Positions 52,651-64,000 of a DNA stretch of 64,000 nucleotides are shown here, one piece after another (the first letter of the stretch is position 1; each line of letters starts with the position of its first letter). The notes beneath the pieces are model-generated. The model worked only from the letters and a program-made list of their open reading frames with translations. It was not told where the DNA came from and searched no databases. This DNA is from Euborellia annulipes (Eukaryota; Arthropoda; Insecta; Dermaptera; Anisolabididae), in NCBI GenBank assembly GCA_023213315.1, contig JAKCPI010006059.1, forward strand, positions 1-64,000. The letters run 5' to 3'. Both the position numbers and the translations under genes were made by a program.

Positions 52651-53799
52651 CAAAAACATTAATAAAAAAAAATATAGCCTTTTGATTTGGTAATATTTGA
52701 TCTCAGCGGTGCAATCGTTTGATTTGTATAGGATCCAGATTAGTATAGAATGAAATTTTACAAACACTATGTATAGGAAATTGGTATTATACACATGAGA
52801 AGTCTTGTATTAACTCCCTTTTGATGACACACCAAGAGCTGAATTACGTACAAAACCAATAAAATAATTTTAAAACACGTGTATAATTTCAATTCCCTCT
52901 AAGATCATGTTTCAACAAGAGCCTACGGTTGCCAGTATCATTTTAATAAACACTACGCCATTTCAAATCAATAGAAGAGAATTTTAAATATGGCAAAATT
53001 GTATAGAAAAAAGGAATATCAAATGTTTTAATTTTATAGTATGAGGGAAAGAAGAAAGCCTTTGTTATCATAAATACAAAAGATTTCTATTTCACGATTA
53101 AGTTTTCAGCAAATTTGCATTTTTTTTGGTGTTGATGATTTCTAACACACCAAAGAACTGAAAAAGGCACATTTTGTTGTTGAAACTTTTAAATTAATTT
53201 AGCCTCAATAAGAAGCTAGTTCCTGCTTTTATTATTACTATTTTTCATTATAAGTCTAATATCTATTTGCGCTAGGTTCTTTGTACTTTTAATTTTATAA
53301 TAATATATTTAATCCTCTTAAAGTTTTCAAAAAAACGACGGCGATTGAGAATAATCCCAATCTATTGCACAAAAGTTTTAGAAAAAGTAAATCAAATGAC
53401 AGGAACTAACTGTGTACAATTACAATTAATGAATATTATTTTTAAAAAAATAGTAATAACTTATTAAATAAAAATCCTTATTAAAACTAGGAAGAAATGC
53501 TTATTAGATAGACAAAGGCAAGAAACGTTAAAAGTAATTCAAGAATTAAAAAATATATTTATATAAATCTATATAAAATGTATATATAAAGATAAAAAAA
53601 GCACACTTGGAAAAAGTTTATAAAAAAAATGATTTTATGTATTTCTCTAAGGCAAATTTGTTTGTATATTTGTCGGTTATTTAATAAAAATATTTAAGTC
53701 ATAAAAAAGCTCAATATTAGGCTTAGGCACCTTTAGTTAGTCAGGACGCATTTGGGTGTAAGGTCTTTCGATACCAAGTGGATCTCAAAGTTTCATTCT

Positions 53800-54470
53800 C
53801 GATGAATTTCATCAATTTTGTTCGAAAATATTTATAATTTGTTACCATTTCTCCTATCTTTCCTATGAAGTACAGTGAGGGACAATATTAAGTCCCACCC
53901 ATGCGTTTTCTACTTGTGATTATTTCATTGTTTTAAAAAAATATTATATATTTTTTAATGGAAACTTGCCTTGGCTCAAACCTAAAAAATTTTCATTTTC
54001 TTTTATAAAAACAATGAAATAATCACAAGTAGAAAACGCATGGGTGGGACTTAACTTTGGCGTTCACTGTACAAGAGTAAAGTGTGCTTCAAACAATTTT
54101 GAGAGCAAAATGAGAATAAAGAGCATCTAAAAAATAATTGATTTTTGAATTTTAATCAAAATCGATGGAGCGAATTTTGAGAAAATCGAAAAAAAACTGA
54201 AAAAGTACATCAGCAAAGTACTACTTTGTCTAATTTTGTTCAAAAGCTTAGTGTCAGGTCTCAGAGCGCTACCAAAATATAAAATTTCAACCTCCTAGCC
54301 CTTTTCGTTCTTAAGATATTTTGTTCACACACACACAGACAGACAGACCATGTTGCGAAAACCATTTTTTTGATTTCTGGGGACCTCAAAACGTTTGTAT
54401 CCATTAAAAATCTCGACATCAAATTTTTGACATGAATCCAATACTTTCTCTCTCTATAGTATATATCGAC
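53800..54470 (+). repeat. Repeat R with nested Tc1-type MITE
   Basis: TTTGTTACCATTTCTCCTAT, then the MITE, CAAGAGTAAAGTGTGCTTCA, AAGTACATCAGCAAAGTACT, ACAGACAGACAGACCATGTT, CCTCAAAACGTTTGTATCCA and a TTTCTCTCTCTATAG border. Confidence 0.65.
53873..54069. mobile_element. Tc1/mariner-type MITE with confirmed empty site
   Basis: Ends CAGTGAGGGACAATATTAAG and the inverted CAGTGAACGCCAAAGTTAAG. It interrupts repeat R exactly at GAAGTA|CAAGAG, and the copy at 11330-11350 shows GAAGTACAAGAG without insertion, proving a TA duplication. Confidence 0.9.
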
Positions 54471-55204
54471 ACGACAAAAATTCTGACATCCAGCAAGTGA
54501 ACTGATTTAATGTAATAAAATGTAACTATCAAACCTAGCGTTAGCTAGTTTAATATACGAATAAAATTTTTCACAAAGATATTTCGCTGCTAATAATTTA
54601 TAATTTGTACAATTTAGTTTCAAATCTATATGAAACTGATTGTGAGAGAAATTGGAGTTGATGAGCTTGAAATTTTTCTCTTAAATTGATCCACTTGACA
54701 TAAAAAGACCGTGTTATTGAAAGTTAACTTCTTTTTTATTTCAAAGTGATCTTGTTATTTTATACAAGGCCTAGGCAATCTAGAGCAAGCAAACAGGCAC
54801 AATGCTTTATTAAAATATTTAAACATTGGAGAAAAATCATCTCTGCTACACGAGGTATTGAAATACATAGATTTGAAAAGCCTGAAAGAGATTGATTTCA
54901 TATCAATAGAATATTATAATTCTTATATAAAAGAACGGAGTTCTATCTCTGTAACATGTAGAAGAGTTCAATTACTTGCTAAAAGGGACCTATAATAAAA
55001 AAACGAGATCACTTTGTCACACATCACACAATTCTAATTAAGAAAGATTTCATGGAATTGTTTAAGAGTTTGTTATTAGCATAATAAAAATTATCTTAAA
55101 AATAAATAAAATACTGTTCACAATACTTGTTAAAAAAAAAGAACACACTTTTATAAATTTGGGGGTAATTATTTACACAAGGTAAAGGGGGAAGATTTGA
55201 CACA

Positions 55205-55675
55205 TCTTTTAAAAAGAATAATTAAACAATTATTCTAATAAAATGGACATTGTTTATTAAAGCTTTTGTGTGGTTTGTATTATTATTATTATTATTAAGC
55301 GAGTTTTTAATTAAAGACCGCATTTTGTTATTAATTATTTATTAAAAATATAAATACTGTACAACGTTTCGACTGCTTATTCTGCAGTCGTTTTCAAGTA
55401 CTCTACACTTGCTCCGACTCAAGTTAACAACCTCTAAGGGAACGTATTATTGTAACATCATGATTTTTACTTGCTTTGATGATTGTGTTTAACTTCATGG
55501 AAATGGTTGTAGATGGGCGCTGACGTCGGTGCACGTAACGGTCCCTTAGAGGTTAGTTAACTTAAGTCGGAGCAACTGCAGTCGAAATGTTGTACAGTAT
55601 TGATATTTTTGATAAATAATTAATACAAAATGTAGTCTATAATTAAAAAGTCTCATAATAATAAAAAATGGACAT
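55205..55675. repeat. Foldback element, intact copy
   Basis: Inverted halves with TTAATTATTTATTAAAAATA, CTGTACAACGTTTCGACTGC and TCTAAGGGAACGT/ACGGTCCCTTAGAG. A hammerhead-like core (minus: CTTGAAAACGACTGC, hairpin, GAAACGTTG) is at 55365-55399. The same element flanks the gypsy remains at 23525-25010. Confidence 0.65.
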
Positions 55676-56915
55676 TATTTGGATGGCTTGATTTAGTTTT
55701 AAGGCGGTGGGCACTTGAAGGCCTATGAAGAGTGTCTTCAAACTTCACTTGATTATTATATAAAATTTGGAATGCTAAAAGTGTATATTATCATCGAATT
55801 TTATAATAAATCTTTGGTTTTTTTTTTTTTTTTTTTAATAAATTTTCTATCAAAACTTTTAGAATAATAGAGGTAGAAATGACTCTGTCCATTTTATTGT
55901 GTTATTAACAATAACTATAAAAGATAAATGCTTCTATTTCAATATAATCAGGAAGAGATAACAGTGAGTGTTTTAATTTCACCCTTCAAGGGGCCAACAA
56001 TTTCGAATTTGGAACTTAATTTTATTCCCAACAAGTCTCTGTTTTTTCTTTCGCCCCTTTTTTTAAAATGTTTTCTTTGCTGACCACGCATGTATCTAAC
56101 TAGAAATTTAACAACTGTCCATGCACCGCCATTCTAGGGCAATCGATTAAGGGGCGCCTCTCGAGGTGCTGATTTTGAGAGGTTGCGGCTATAATTTTGA
56201 AGCTATCGACTTCAAATTTTTTTAAATTAAAGTTTTTAATTAAACCTACAACTTATAAAAGCCCTTTTTTTGATTTTCGAAAAAAAAAATTTCTTTTAGA
56301 TTAATCACATTAATAAAAAATTCGCTCTATATCTTATAGAGAATTAAATTTGTAATCATTGTGTTAAAAATTAATTAATTTTTTGCCTTTAATTAATTAG
56401 CTGGAATCTTTCAAATGAAATGGAATAAAACGCTTGTTTCCCTATGGGAAGAACTAACGCCATCTCTTGCCGCCTCGAGTAACCAGCTTCTCATTCGGCC
56501 CTTTAACGGTTTTTCAAGACGCGCACCTTAATTTTCCAGGTAATAGTTATACCATATTTTTTTTTTTTTTATAAATCTTGAAAGTAAAAAAAAATTCTTT
56601 CTAAAGATAAGTATTTTTAATATTTAAAAAAAATCACCGAGAATTTTAATTAAAATTTAATTAAAATTATGACAGTTTTATAAAAAATAAAATAAATACT
56701 TAATAGAAAAAATAAAGGAACATTCGGTCTAAATTTTAAAAGAAAAGAGCCTACCCCTGGGATTCTTTTTCTAATTTATAGCCATATATATATTATTTTA
56801 ATAAAATATTTATAGAAAAATTTTAAAATACCTTTGAACTTGGAAGAGAAAGAATTGGAAGAAGAGAAAATATTTTTAAAAAACATGAAATGGTGCTATA
56901 TACTTAGGTATGATA

Positions 56916-59900
56916 CTATATCCATAATGAATTTGGCATCATGCCTTCTATTCCCGTTTTTGGTGTCAAGTCCTCTTCTGATAAAAATTTAAGAGGCAGC
57001 ATAACTAGATGACCCTGAAAAAATAAAAAAAAAAAGGAATTAAAACAAAAAGATATTAGTTAAAATCCAAAAAAAATAATGCGCCAACAAATGAGGTGAA
57101 ACCTATCAGGGGGCCTTAAAACTTGTAAAAACTCAACCTCGAATTTTTGACATGAATGCAATACTTTCTCTCTATCAGGTCTATTCTCTAAAAACAGACG
57201 TTAAAATTTAACATGAACAAATGGGTGTTAAAAAGTAAAGTAATAACATCAGCGTTAAAAAATGCTATTCTCTAAACCAAATTTTAACAGCGACGTTAAC
57301 ATTTCATTTTTTTAGCATCAGGTTTTACCGATTCATATGAAGATAGCTATGTTTTCTGCTTATTCGTGATTTTAGACTCCTCGATAACCTCTCGCGCATG
57401 CGCATTACTATCTTGATTTATTAATTTCAAGTAGACCTATCTGACACACCAGCGTTAAAAAATGCTATTTTCTAAACAAAGTTTTAACAGCGAACGTTAA
57501 CATGTGTTTATTTCAAAGCTGTCAAAATCATAACCCTACTTTTTAGGTTAAAGACGCCATTTTTATGCATTAAATACGGCGTTAAAATATTAAAGACACC
57601 CCCTACTCATGACATTAATTTTTAACACTATTGACTAAATGTTAACGCTTTTGTTTACAGAATAGCAATTTGAGGCAAAGAAGTGTTAATTTAATTATTT
57701 AATATAAAGTAATACCTGGACACTTTCAAGACGACGAGATGCTTCTGAAGGGTCTTTTCTGCTAAGCGGAGCTTCTTGTTGGTAGAGACGTAAAGAATTA
57801 AAATTCGTTACTTGATCAGTAGGAATTACTTTGAAAACCTAAAATCAGAGAAAAATAATTGATATTACAAAAATTTAAATTTCTAGACGGACTTCGCGTC
57901 AAATCAGAAGATTCTCTTCCCCTAGAACCTTCGTGATTAACAGTGTTTATAGCCATGTTTGAATATCCCCAATTTTCAAACTTGCTCCATCTAGTCGATA
58001 TTGTTTTTTCAACTTTAAATTTCTAACTTTTCCTATTATATATTAAATAAAAAGTTTTTAAAATACCTCTTCAAATATTTCAGTGTTTTTCAATGCAAGA
58101 AAACGCCATATTCCTTTAAAAAAACTTGCAGCGACAGGATCTTCGATGTTTTCTTTAGTTAAATTGGAAGTCTTATAGCTTCGAGGCTTTCCAAGAAGTC
58201 CAAGATGTTCAGCAAATAAACGACGTCTCAGGCCTCCTGCATATTTGCCTCTTTTAAACGGCTCCCCATTCATTGTGCCTATTTCAAAGTCTTGATCCTG
58301 TAAATTAATAATATATTATCAATTCTTTGTATAAATCAATTTAATAATTCGTTTTTATTATTATTATTATTTGAAATTCCCGTCTATTTATCCGAGGTGT
58401 TTTCGAGCACGATGACACCCACCTCAAACCCAACCGGCCTCTGGCCGTAGCCATCTACCGGCACCCTGTGAAGTTACATTATTTCCTTTCTCTAACTCTT
58501 CATCCTTCATTCGTTTCTAGCTAGAGAACTAATCTTTATTTCTGGTTCCCCGGTTCCTTTTATCCAACCTCTTCTTTCTTGCTAGAGAAGATGTCCTAGT
58601 TGGAGGAGGGACTGCCTCAGCACCGGCGGGTAGCCTACTCCTTTCGAGGAATGCATCACTGAGAGGGAACCTTCTTTACGTCCCTTCCTCAGGACGGGCT
58701 GTCACAGCAACTCCCTCTCCTCGTAGAGTTGCCTGGGGGCTATTGTGGTGAGATCCAATATTCCAATCCAGTGCCTGAATGGGGATTTGTTTACATTAAA
58801 TAAATATTTTTATTTAATGAAAAAATTCCGCACGCCCAGGATTTGAACAGGGATCTTCTTTGTAGAGGCCGACACTCTAGCCCGCTACACCAGCGAGACC
58901 CTTAATAATTCGTTTAATTGATATATTTATACCAATTAATACTAAATAAAACTCAGATTAAGACAATCCCGGTCTTCCTGACTGAACATGTCGGTCAGGA
59001 AGCACCTTATACAGCGACGATCCAATATGCACGAAGTGAATTAGAGACATATTTTAAGGTTTGAGTGTGCTTCACCATCCGGGGTGTAGTAATTAGTTAT
59101 TGTCTGGTTGATAACTCTGAGCTACATAATAATTTAGATAGGCAGTTAAAAAAAAAAGAATTTATTACCTCAATGATCAAGGCAACTTCTGAATCCCGTT
59201 TGCCAATCATCGATCGATCATTGATATTTGCAGATCCACAAATAACAACTCTATCATCGACAATAATTAACTTGCTGTGGACGTAGATTAATTCAGAGAC
59301 AAGATCGCCGTTGAGCACAGCATGATTCCGCAGGCCGTGAAATGTTACGTATTCTTCAGGGTCGGTGATTCCTGCATTTTTAAGTCGTTCTAAGAGCGAT
59401 TCTCGTCCTCTGCAAGAGAAAAAATATTGAATTTGAAAAAAAAAGCTTATTTTTAATGAAAAAATAAAATTTGTACCTAGAGATTGAAGCATAATTCCAA
59501 TGCGTAATGGCATGAAGTGCAGTTCCTGTTGCGCTTCCAACTTCACCTTCAAATCCAGGTAAGAGAGGCATTATGATGTAAACGCGGAAGGTAGTGCCTT
59601 CTCTGAAATGAACAAAAAAGAAAATTAAATATTAAGTATACAACAAAGTTCTGTCGTTATTGAAATGATATTTTTTTTGTTTTCCATGCATAGGCGCAAA
59701 TGGAACGCGGAATGAAGTGGCATGGAACGCTTTTTTTGTTATGCACGGAATTAAACCATCAAATGGGTGGCCCAGTCAATGAGGCACAGTTTCATGTGGT
59801 GTTGATTATTCTGTGTAATTTTACTTTCTTTCGCGAGGATCATTAGAAGGATAGTTAGATAGATAGATAATTTTATTTGCTCTGAGGCATGGCCTCTTGG

Positions 59901-62900
59901 AGCATACTTTATAGTTACATAGATGTTACAATACAGAGTAATAACGAATTTTGTTTGACAATTATTAAATCTCTAGACTATCGATTTGTATTAATATATA
60001 AGCTCATCAGCCTCTTAGCTTTACGATTGAAAAACTTCCAGGGGACTGACGTTTTTTAAATAAAACACAAAAAATATGCTAGATAAAAAGTTGGGCGTCT
60101 CATCAAAATGTAGCTACTCACGAAAAATCAGCTTGATAGTAATAAATTGTAAAAATGGGCCCGGGATCCGGGACTAGAAGATGCTCCAAATGATAGAACT
60201 CTCTATGTGAGTGAATTAAAACTTACTTGAATGCTCGGATAATTCTTTTTGCTATTGAATCGCCGATTTGATTTTTCACGTGGATATTACTCGTTATATA
60301 AAATTGATTCTCAATATAAATATAATGCTCCGCTTTGGAGATGGCTTCTAAATAAGCTTCATGGATTGATTCTTCCCAAAATTCGTTATCCGAGAGTCCA
60401 ACACTCCATGATGAGGCACTTCTTAATAACTAGAAGAAAAAATAATTCATCAATAAAAAAGGAAACATTAATAAACATCACTAATATCCAACCTATAATA
60501 ATTAAATTAAGTGGGGACGATGCCAAAAATAAATTTCGTATTTATTTAAAAATTAACGGCCAAATAGTTCAGTACTCTTGCAAAAGATGGCAGGCTAGTC
60601 TAACAGCCTGCATTATCAGATCCCTTATAAGCCTATATTTATATATTTTTATGCTGTTATAAATGATATTTAATATATAATAATATTTATATAGTATTCA
60701 TTATTAAAAGATCAACGAAAATCAAACGAATACATGAGAATAAATATAGCCCTACCATCCTGCCATCTGTTGGCAAATTTTCGTAATAGTTGGGCTTTTT
60801 GGTTAACTTTTTAAGACCCCTAAGTCAGGAAAACGAACATCTTTGCCTCCTGAAATGCCTTAAGAGTTGTGTAAGGGAACTAATGAAATCGGAAAATAAA
60901 ATTATAGGTATTACTTTAAAAATAGCTCTCGTTTATGGGTAATAAAAAGTTTAAAATTAAATTTGATCTCTTTTCGAGGACCACCATTAAGTAACTACAA
61001 AGAGTTCTTTAGCACGAAACAATCAGTAGCGTGTCTCAGAGATTGGATAGGCTCAATGAGACCTGTGCGCCACCATAGAGACCCAGTTGAAAGGTTTATA
61101 AATCTTTTTTTGATAGTTACCTGTGCATTGACACGAACTCCGTTCATCTGAGAAGGGGCCGCGGGTGTTGGGAACGAGTCATAACTTTTAGGAATTATAT
61201 ATGGGTATAAATTCGATCGATGCGCTTTATCTAACTTGGTGGCATTCCATCTTTGAATAAAATGACGAGCAACATCTCTGGCAACAGGTCCTCTCACTTG
61301 TAATCCTACATCATGCCAGGGCATTCGTGGAGTCGTATCTCGATTTACAAGATCTAAAAACAAAAGTTTATAAATAAAAAAAAATTTCCAATAAAAAAGA
61401 AAAGTCACCTACCATCGTATGGTTTATTTAAATAATCGAAATCCTTAACAATGAAATTAGTGTAATCTTTGCCGAGCCATAATTTTGCTTTATTTTGATC
61501 TATTTCAGTTTCGCTATCGGAAGATAAATTCGGAGGGAGAGAAGAAGCAGGAAGAGATGCAGCAGCAGCAGCAGCAGCATCACCGGGTGTTGGTTCTTCT
61601 TCTCTATGCGAAATATCATCTCGCTCTCTAGAAATGAGTTGTTCTGTTGAGGGCTTGAAATCGTCACCATTTAATTTCGATCTGGAAATTTAAAAAAAAA
61701 TTATATTTACCTTATTATTAATTAAAAATCTTCTGAAAGAATTAAAATTTATTTTTTACGAAACTTTTAGTTTAGTCCAGTAAATTAACAATCAAACACA
61801 CATAAACGAGTAGATCTATTCTTGGACCGCTGAAGAGGGTGTTATATTCAAAGAAGACAGCGGTCCAAGAATAGATCTACTCGTTTATGTGTGTTTGATT
61901 TAAATTTATATATATATATATATTAAGGTGGCACTTATTTTCCAAATTTAAAATTGAGAACGGATGGCCCCCCAGATCATTCAATAATCACAAAAAAATG
62001 ATTGCAATGGTAAAAGCGCGAATGATTAAAGAAATGATGTATTGTTGAAACTATTTTGCACATAAGTTTTTTAAAGATTACATTTTTTAACGTCATTCCC
62101 TCACCTCATATTATAAAAAGGTAGGCGCTTATTTATTTTATAATTATAGCATATTTGTATAGGTTTCCGGTAGTAATATAGTACAGTAAAACGAACATAG
62201 AAAAGTAAGTTGTGGTTTCTGAGTTTGTAGCAATTTTGTCTAGTTTCGTTCGTCATTCCCTCATAAAATTTTTTGATGTTTCAGCAAGTTAAGTGTAAAA
62301 AATGACAAGAAGTAGTAAATAACCGCTGCAAAACTAAAGAAAAAAGAGTATGAGAGGAAAGTAAGAGGGTAGTTACCTCCTTATCTCCTCCCCCTACCCT
62401 TGTATCCCCCCCCCCCTTGATTCAATACTAAATGGACTCGCGTAAAATGCCTCGGGTCAAAAGGTTCTGAAGTGTATGTCCAACTTTAAAGATAAATTTC
62501 GTTCTGCATTGACTCGTCACATAAATTAAATATAGTTTTGATTCGAACATATCAATCTTAGTAAATGAGCCAATCTTGTGTAAGGAGCTAGTTAAAACAA
62601 TGTTTGATTATAATTTTTCATGGCCTCGAATCAAAATGATCAAGTTAATTGGAATCTATTCAAGTATGAATAAAAAAAATATTCAATTTATGGAAAATTC
62701 CGTTAAATTAATTTTTTTGTAATCATCCCATTTGTCATGGAACTAATAATAAAAAAAAATATTATATAAGATTTGTTCGTTTAACTTCCAATGGTAAAAA
62801 GTGCAAAGCTATCTAGATCAATCGTACATGAACAGAATGCAGGGCAAAATGTGTAAATTATACTGGAATGGCAAGTGAAACGAACAAACTTATAATTATG

Positions 62901-63815
62901 ATAATGAAATTTAATAATTAATACTATTTCCATGTTTTGGGTTAAATTAAAAAATAATGAACAGTTAGGACAAAAATTGTATTTTTCCACCTACCTCTTA
63001 TTTAACTTTAATTCATTCATTTTTTCAATTTCATCATCAGAGGCTGTTCCCCGATAATCCGCTTCATCATCAGCCTCCTCACCATCGCTGACGGTCTGAT
63101 AAAACCAATTCAAAGCAGCTCGGCCCTTCGCTTTTGCTTGCTCTGTATGTCCTCGGAGTGTATCCAATAATTGTCGAGATCGACGCTCTGGCGGGGGTGT
63201 GTCAGCTTTTGTCGTTTCTTCTGGTATTTCAGGACTAAAATAAAAATTTGATTATTTATTTTTTTTTAAATAAAGATTATTAAAATAATAAATTACCTGG
63301 TAATTGTAGGAAGAGCAGACGTGACAACGCCTACGCCAACTTTATTGGTGGCGACAGCAAGTTGAAATAAAGATTGGGGCATTGTAGTCTTAGCTCGATT
63401 AGAGGAAGTTATTTTATGTTGAGCGGGCAAGTAGGGCATTAATGAAGAGACAGTGGATCCAAGATCTGTTAATCTAAAAAAAAATGATAGATTTCATTAA
63501 AAAAAAGATAATAAAATAAGAATTAATCATGAATCAAAGAATTAACAAAAAAAAAAAACCTTACCGATGTCTGAAATCATCCCAACGTCCATAGCAAAGA
63601 TCAATTCCCCCAAGAAAAGCTACCGTCTGATCAATAACGACAATCTTTTCATGATGAGCCCAAAATAAAACGGCAGACTTGGCATGATCAGGATGCCGAA
63701 GTACTCTGATATTTGGATGTGCGTTCACTAGGACTTGTTTACTATAGAAACTGTTAATTCCCAAAGCCAATTGCACTTCTTTATAAAGGAGTACATAAAC
63801 TTTAACACCTTCAAT
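56916..63815 (-). CDS. Pld: Phospholipase D (PLD1/2 type), C-terminal part
   Basis: Eleven minus-strand exons: 63565-63815, 63297-63473, 62995-63234, 61413-61681, 61121-61353, 60227-60429, 59477-59602, 59169-59409, 58067-58297, 57716-57838, 56916-57014; 730 residues and a stop, phases consistent. The gene continues 5' past the right edge, where PX and PH domains are expected. It hydrolyses phosphatidylcholine to phosphatidic acid and choline. First catalytic motif: [20 protein letters not shown] (H, K, D at window residues 55, 57, 62). Second: [20 protein letters not shown]. Also [58 protein letters not shown] and the C-terminal [25 protein letters not shown]. Between the two catalytic motifs is a long acidic, poorly conserved loop (exons 2-4) with a polyalanine run, placing it nearer PLD1 or insect Pld than PLD2. 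Confidence 0.94.
57180..57680. mobile_element. Inverted-repeat element with TAACG units
   Basis: In the last PLD intron. Ends GTCTATTCTCTAAAAACAGA and the inverted TTGCTATTCTGTAAACAAAA; interior repeats of AGCGTTAAAAAATGCTATT.CTAAAC.. and TTTTAACAGCGA.CGTTAAC. Non-coding. Confidence 0.6.
58370..58770. mobile_element. Internal-deletion derivative of the R2-like LINE
   Basis: The first part (TATTTGAAATTCCCGTCTAT, GGCACCCTGTGAAGTTACAT) matches the 5' segment of the LINE at 20965-21104. From about 58530 it continues straight into the LINE 3' segment (CTAATCTTTATTTCTGGTTC, GTCACAGCAACTCCCTCTCC, GAGTTGCCTGGGGGC). The U2-like part and all coding sequence are absent. Lies in a PLD intron. Confidence 0.75.
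58830..58905 (-). repeat. tRNA-like SINE head
   Basis: The minus strand reads GGTCTCGCTGGTGTAGCGGG, then GATCCCTGTTCAAATCCTGG: A- and B-box-like blocks spaced as in a tRNA, followed by an A/T-rich body. Different from the other SINE families here. Confidence 0.55.
60545..60850. repeat. TTAA-element family copy, partial
   Basis: In a PLD intron: CCAAATAGTTCAGTACTCTT, AAAGATGGCAGGCTAGTCTA, CTACCATCCTGCCATCTGTT, AACTTTTTAAGACCCCTAAG. Outer ends missing. Confidence 0.6.
61559..61580 (-). repeat. Trinucleotide run encoding polyalanine in PLD
   Basis: GCT repeated six times and then GCA on the coding strand gives seven alanines in the loop between the two catalytic motifs. Likely length-variable. 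Confidence 0.8.
61790..61900. repeat. Perfect 42-bp hairpin in a PLD intron
   Basis: 61790-61831 and 61859-61900 are exact reverse complements (outer AATCAAACACACATAAACGA, inner ATTCTTGGACCGCT), with a 27-base loop. No mismatch in 42 bp means recent origin or selection. There are no matching repeats elsewhere in the window. Confidence 0.9.
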
Positions 63816-63867
63816 CTAAAAGTAATAAAAAGTCTTTTGTAAAACAGAATGAATTAAAGTATATTAA

Positions 63868-64000
63868 TGCGGAGTAAGAGCGAAGCTGTTACGCATGTTT
63901 TTGCCGATAAGAGGGCGTCATGTCTCTTAAAAAGTAAGTCAAAAAAACCAACTATTACAAAAATTTGCCAAGATTTTCATTGATCTTTTAACAATCATTA
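63868..64000. repeat. TTAA-element family, end copy cut by the window edge
   Basis: ATTAATGCGGAGTAAGAGCG, AGCTGTTACGCATGTTTTTG and CCGATAAGAGGGCGTCATG match the right end of the element at 35682-36259, again next to TTAA. Confidence 0.65.

Larger units (their letters stand above)
46994..56915. other. Ten-kb intergenic region between SMPD4 start and PLD 3' end
   Basis: No gene could be supported. The SMPD4 promoter must lie just right of 46993. The interval contains MITEs (47611, 49784, 51656, 53873), repeat R (48640, 53800), foldbacks (51585-52650, 55205-55675) and AT-rich unique DNA (50700-51240, 52680-53750, 54480-55190). A hAT-like single end (CAGTGCTTGTTAAACTTTTT) is at 48553. Confidence 0.5.

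Overview
This is a eukaryotic window, almost certainly from an animal and most like an arthropod. It is very AT-rich, its protein genes are split into many exons with clean GT-AG borders, and the space between and inside the genes is packed with short transposons, tRNA-derived SINEs and simple repeats. A crustacean such as a parasitic copepod is my best guess, but that is an inference from general character and not proven.

Genes. Four conserved genes were rebuilt exon by exon, each with consistent splice phases. An MPV17L2-like inner mitochondrial membrane protein lies on the plus strand (17137-17905, 3 exons, 212 aa). Three genes follow on the minus strand: a DUF4743/Tnr3-type Nudix hydrolase (25606-34241, 8 exons, about 335 aa, with one apparent single-base frameshift), SMPD4 (neutral sphingomyelinase 3; 35329-46993, 14 exons, 827 aa) and a PLD1/2-type phospholipase D (56916-63815, last 11 coding exons; the N-terminal half lies beyond the right edge). 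A lone minus-strand exon at 14393-14464 encodes a start codon plus a signal peptide, and the rest of that gene was not found. SMPD4 and PLD both act on membrane phospholipids, but nothing here shows that they are co-regulated.

Repeat layout. Positions 1-14390 are a nested pile of MITEs, SINEs and a long dispersed repeat that carries a hairpin. 14465-16333 holds a GC-rich patch and a broken mariner. 20965-23420 is an R2-like LINE whose 5' part contains a U2 snRNA-like segment, and a much shorter deletion derivative of it sits inside a PLD intron at 58370-58770. 23525-25010 is a foldback element scrambled with Ty3/gypsy remains. 46994-56915 is a 10-kb gene-free interval of nested MITEs and foldbacks.

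Hunt. The most unusual signals are: (1) a dispersed family of foldback repeats sharing a hammerhead-like core (CTGANGA, hairpin, GAAACGT), clearest at 6762-6793; (2) a 665-bp block in an SMPD4 intron that is almost devoid of cytosine on one strand; (3) the U2-like LINE and its deletion derivative; (4) an inverted-repeat element made of AATATT/GCAATATTGC units; (5) perfect hairpins of 42 bp and 35 bp inside introns; and (6) several MITE insertions whose target duplications can be checked against uninterrupted copies in the same window.
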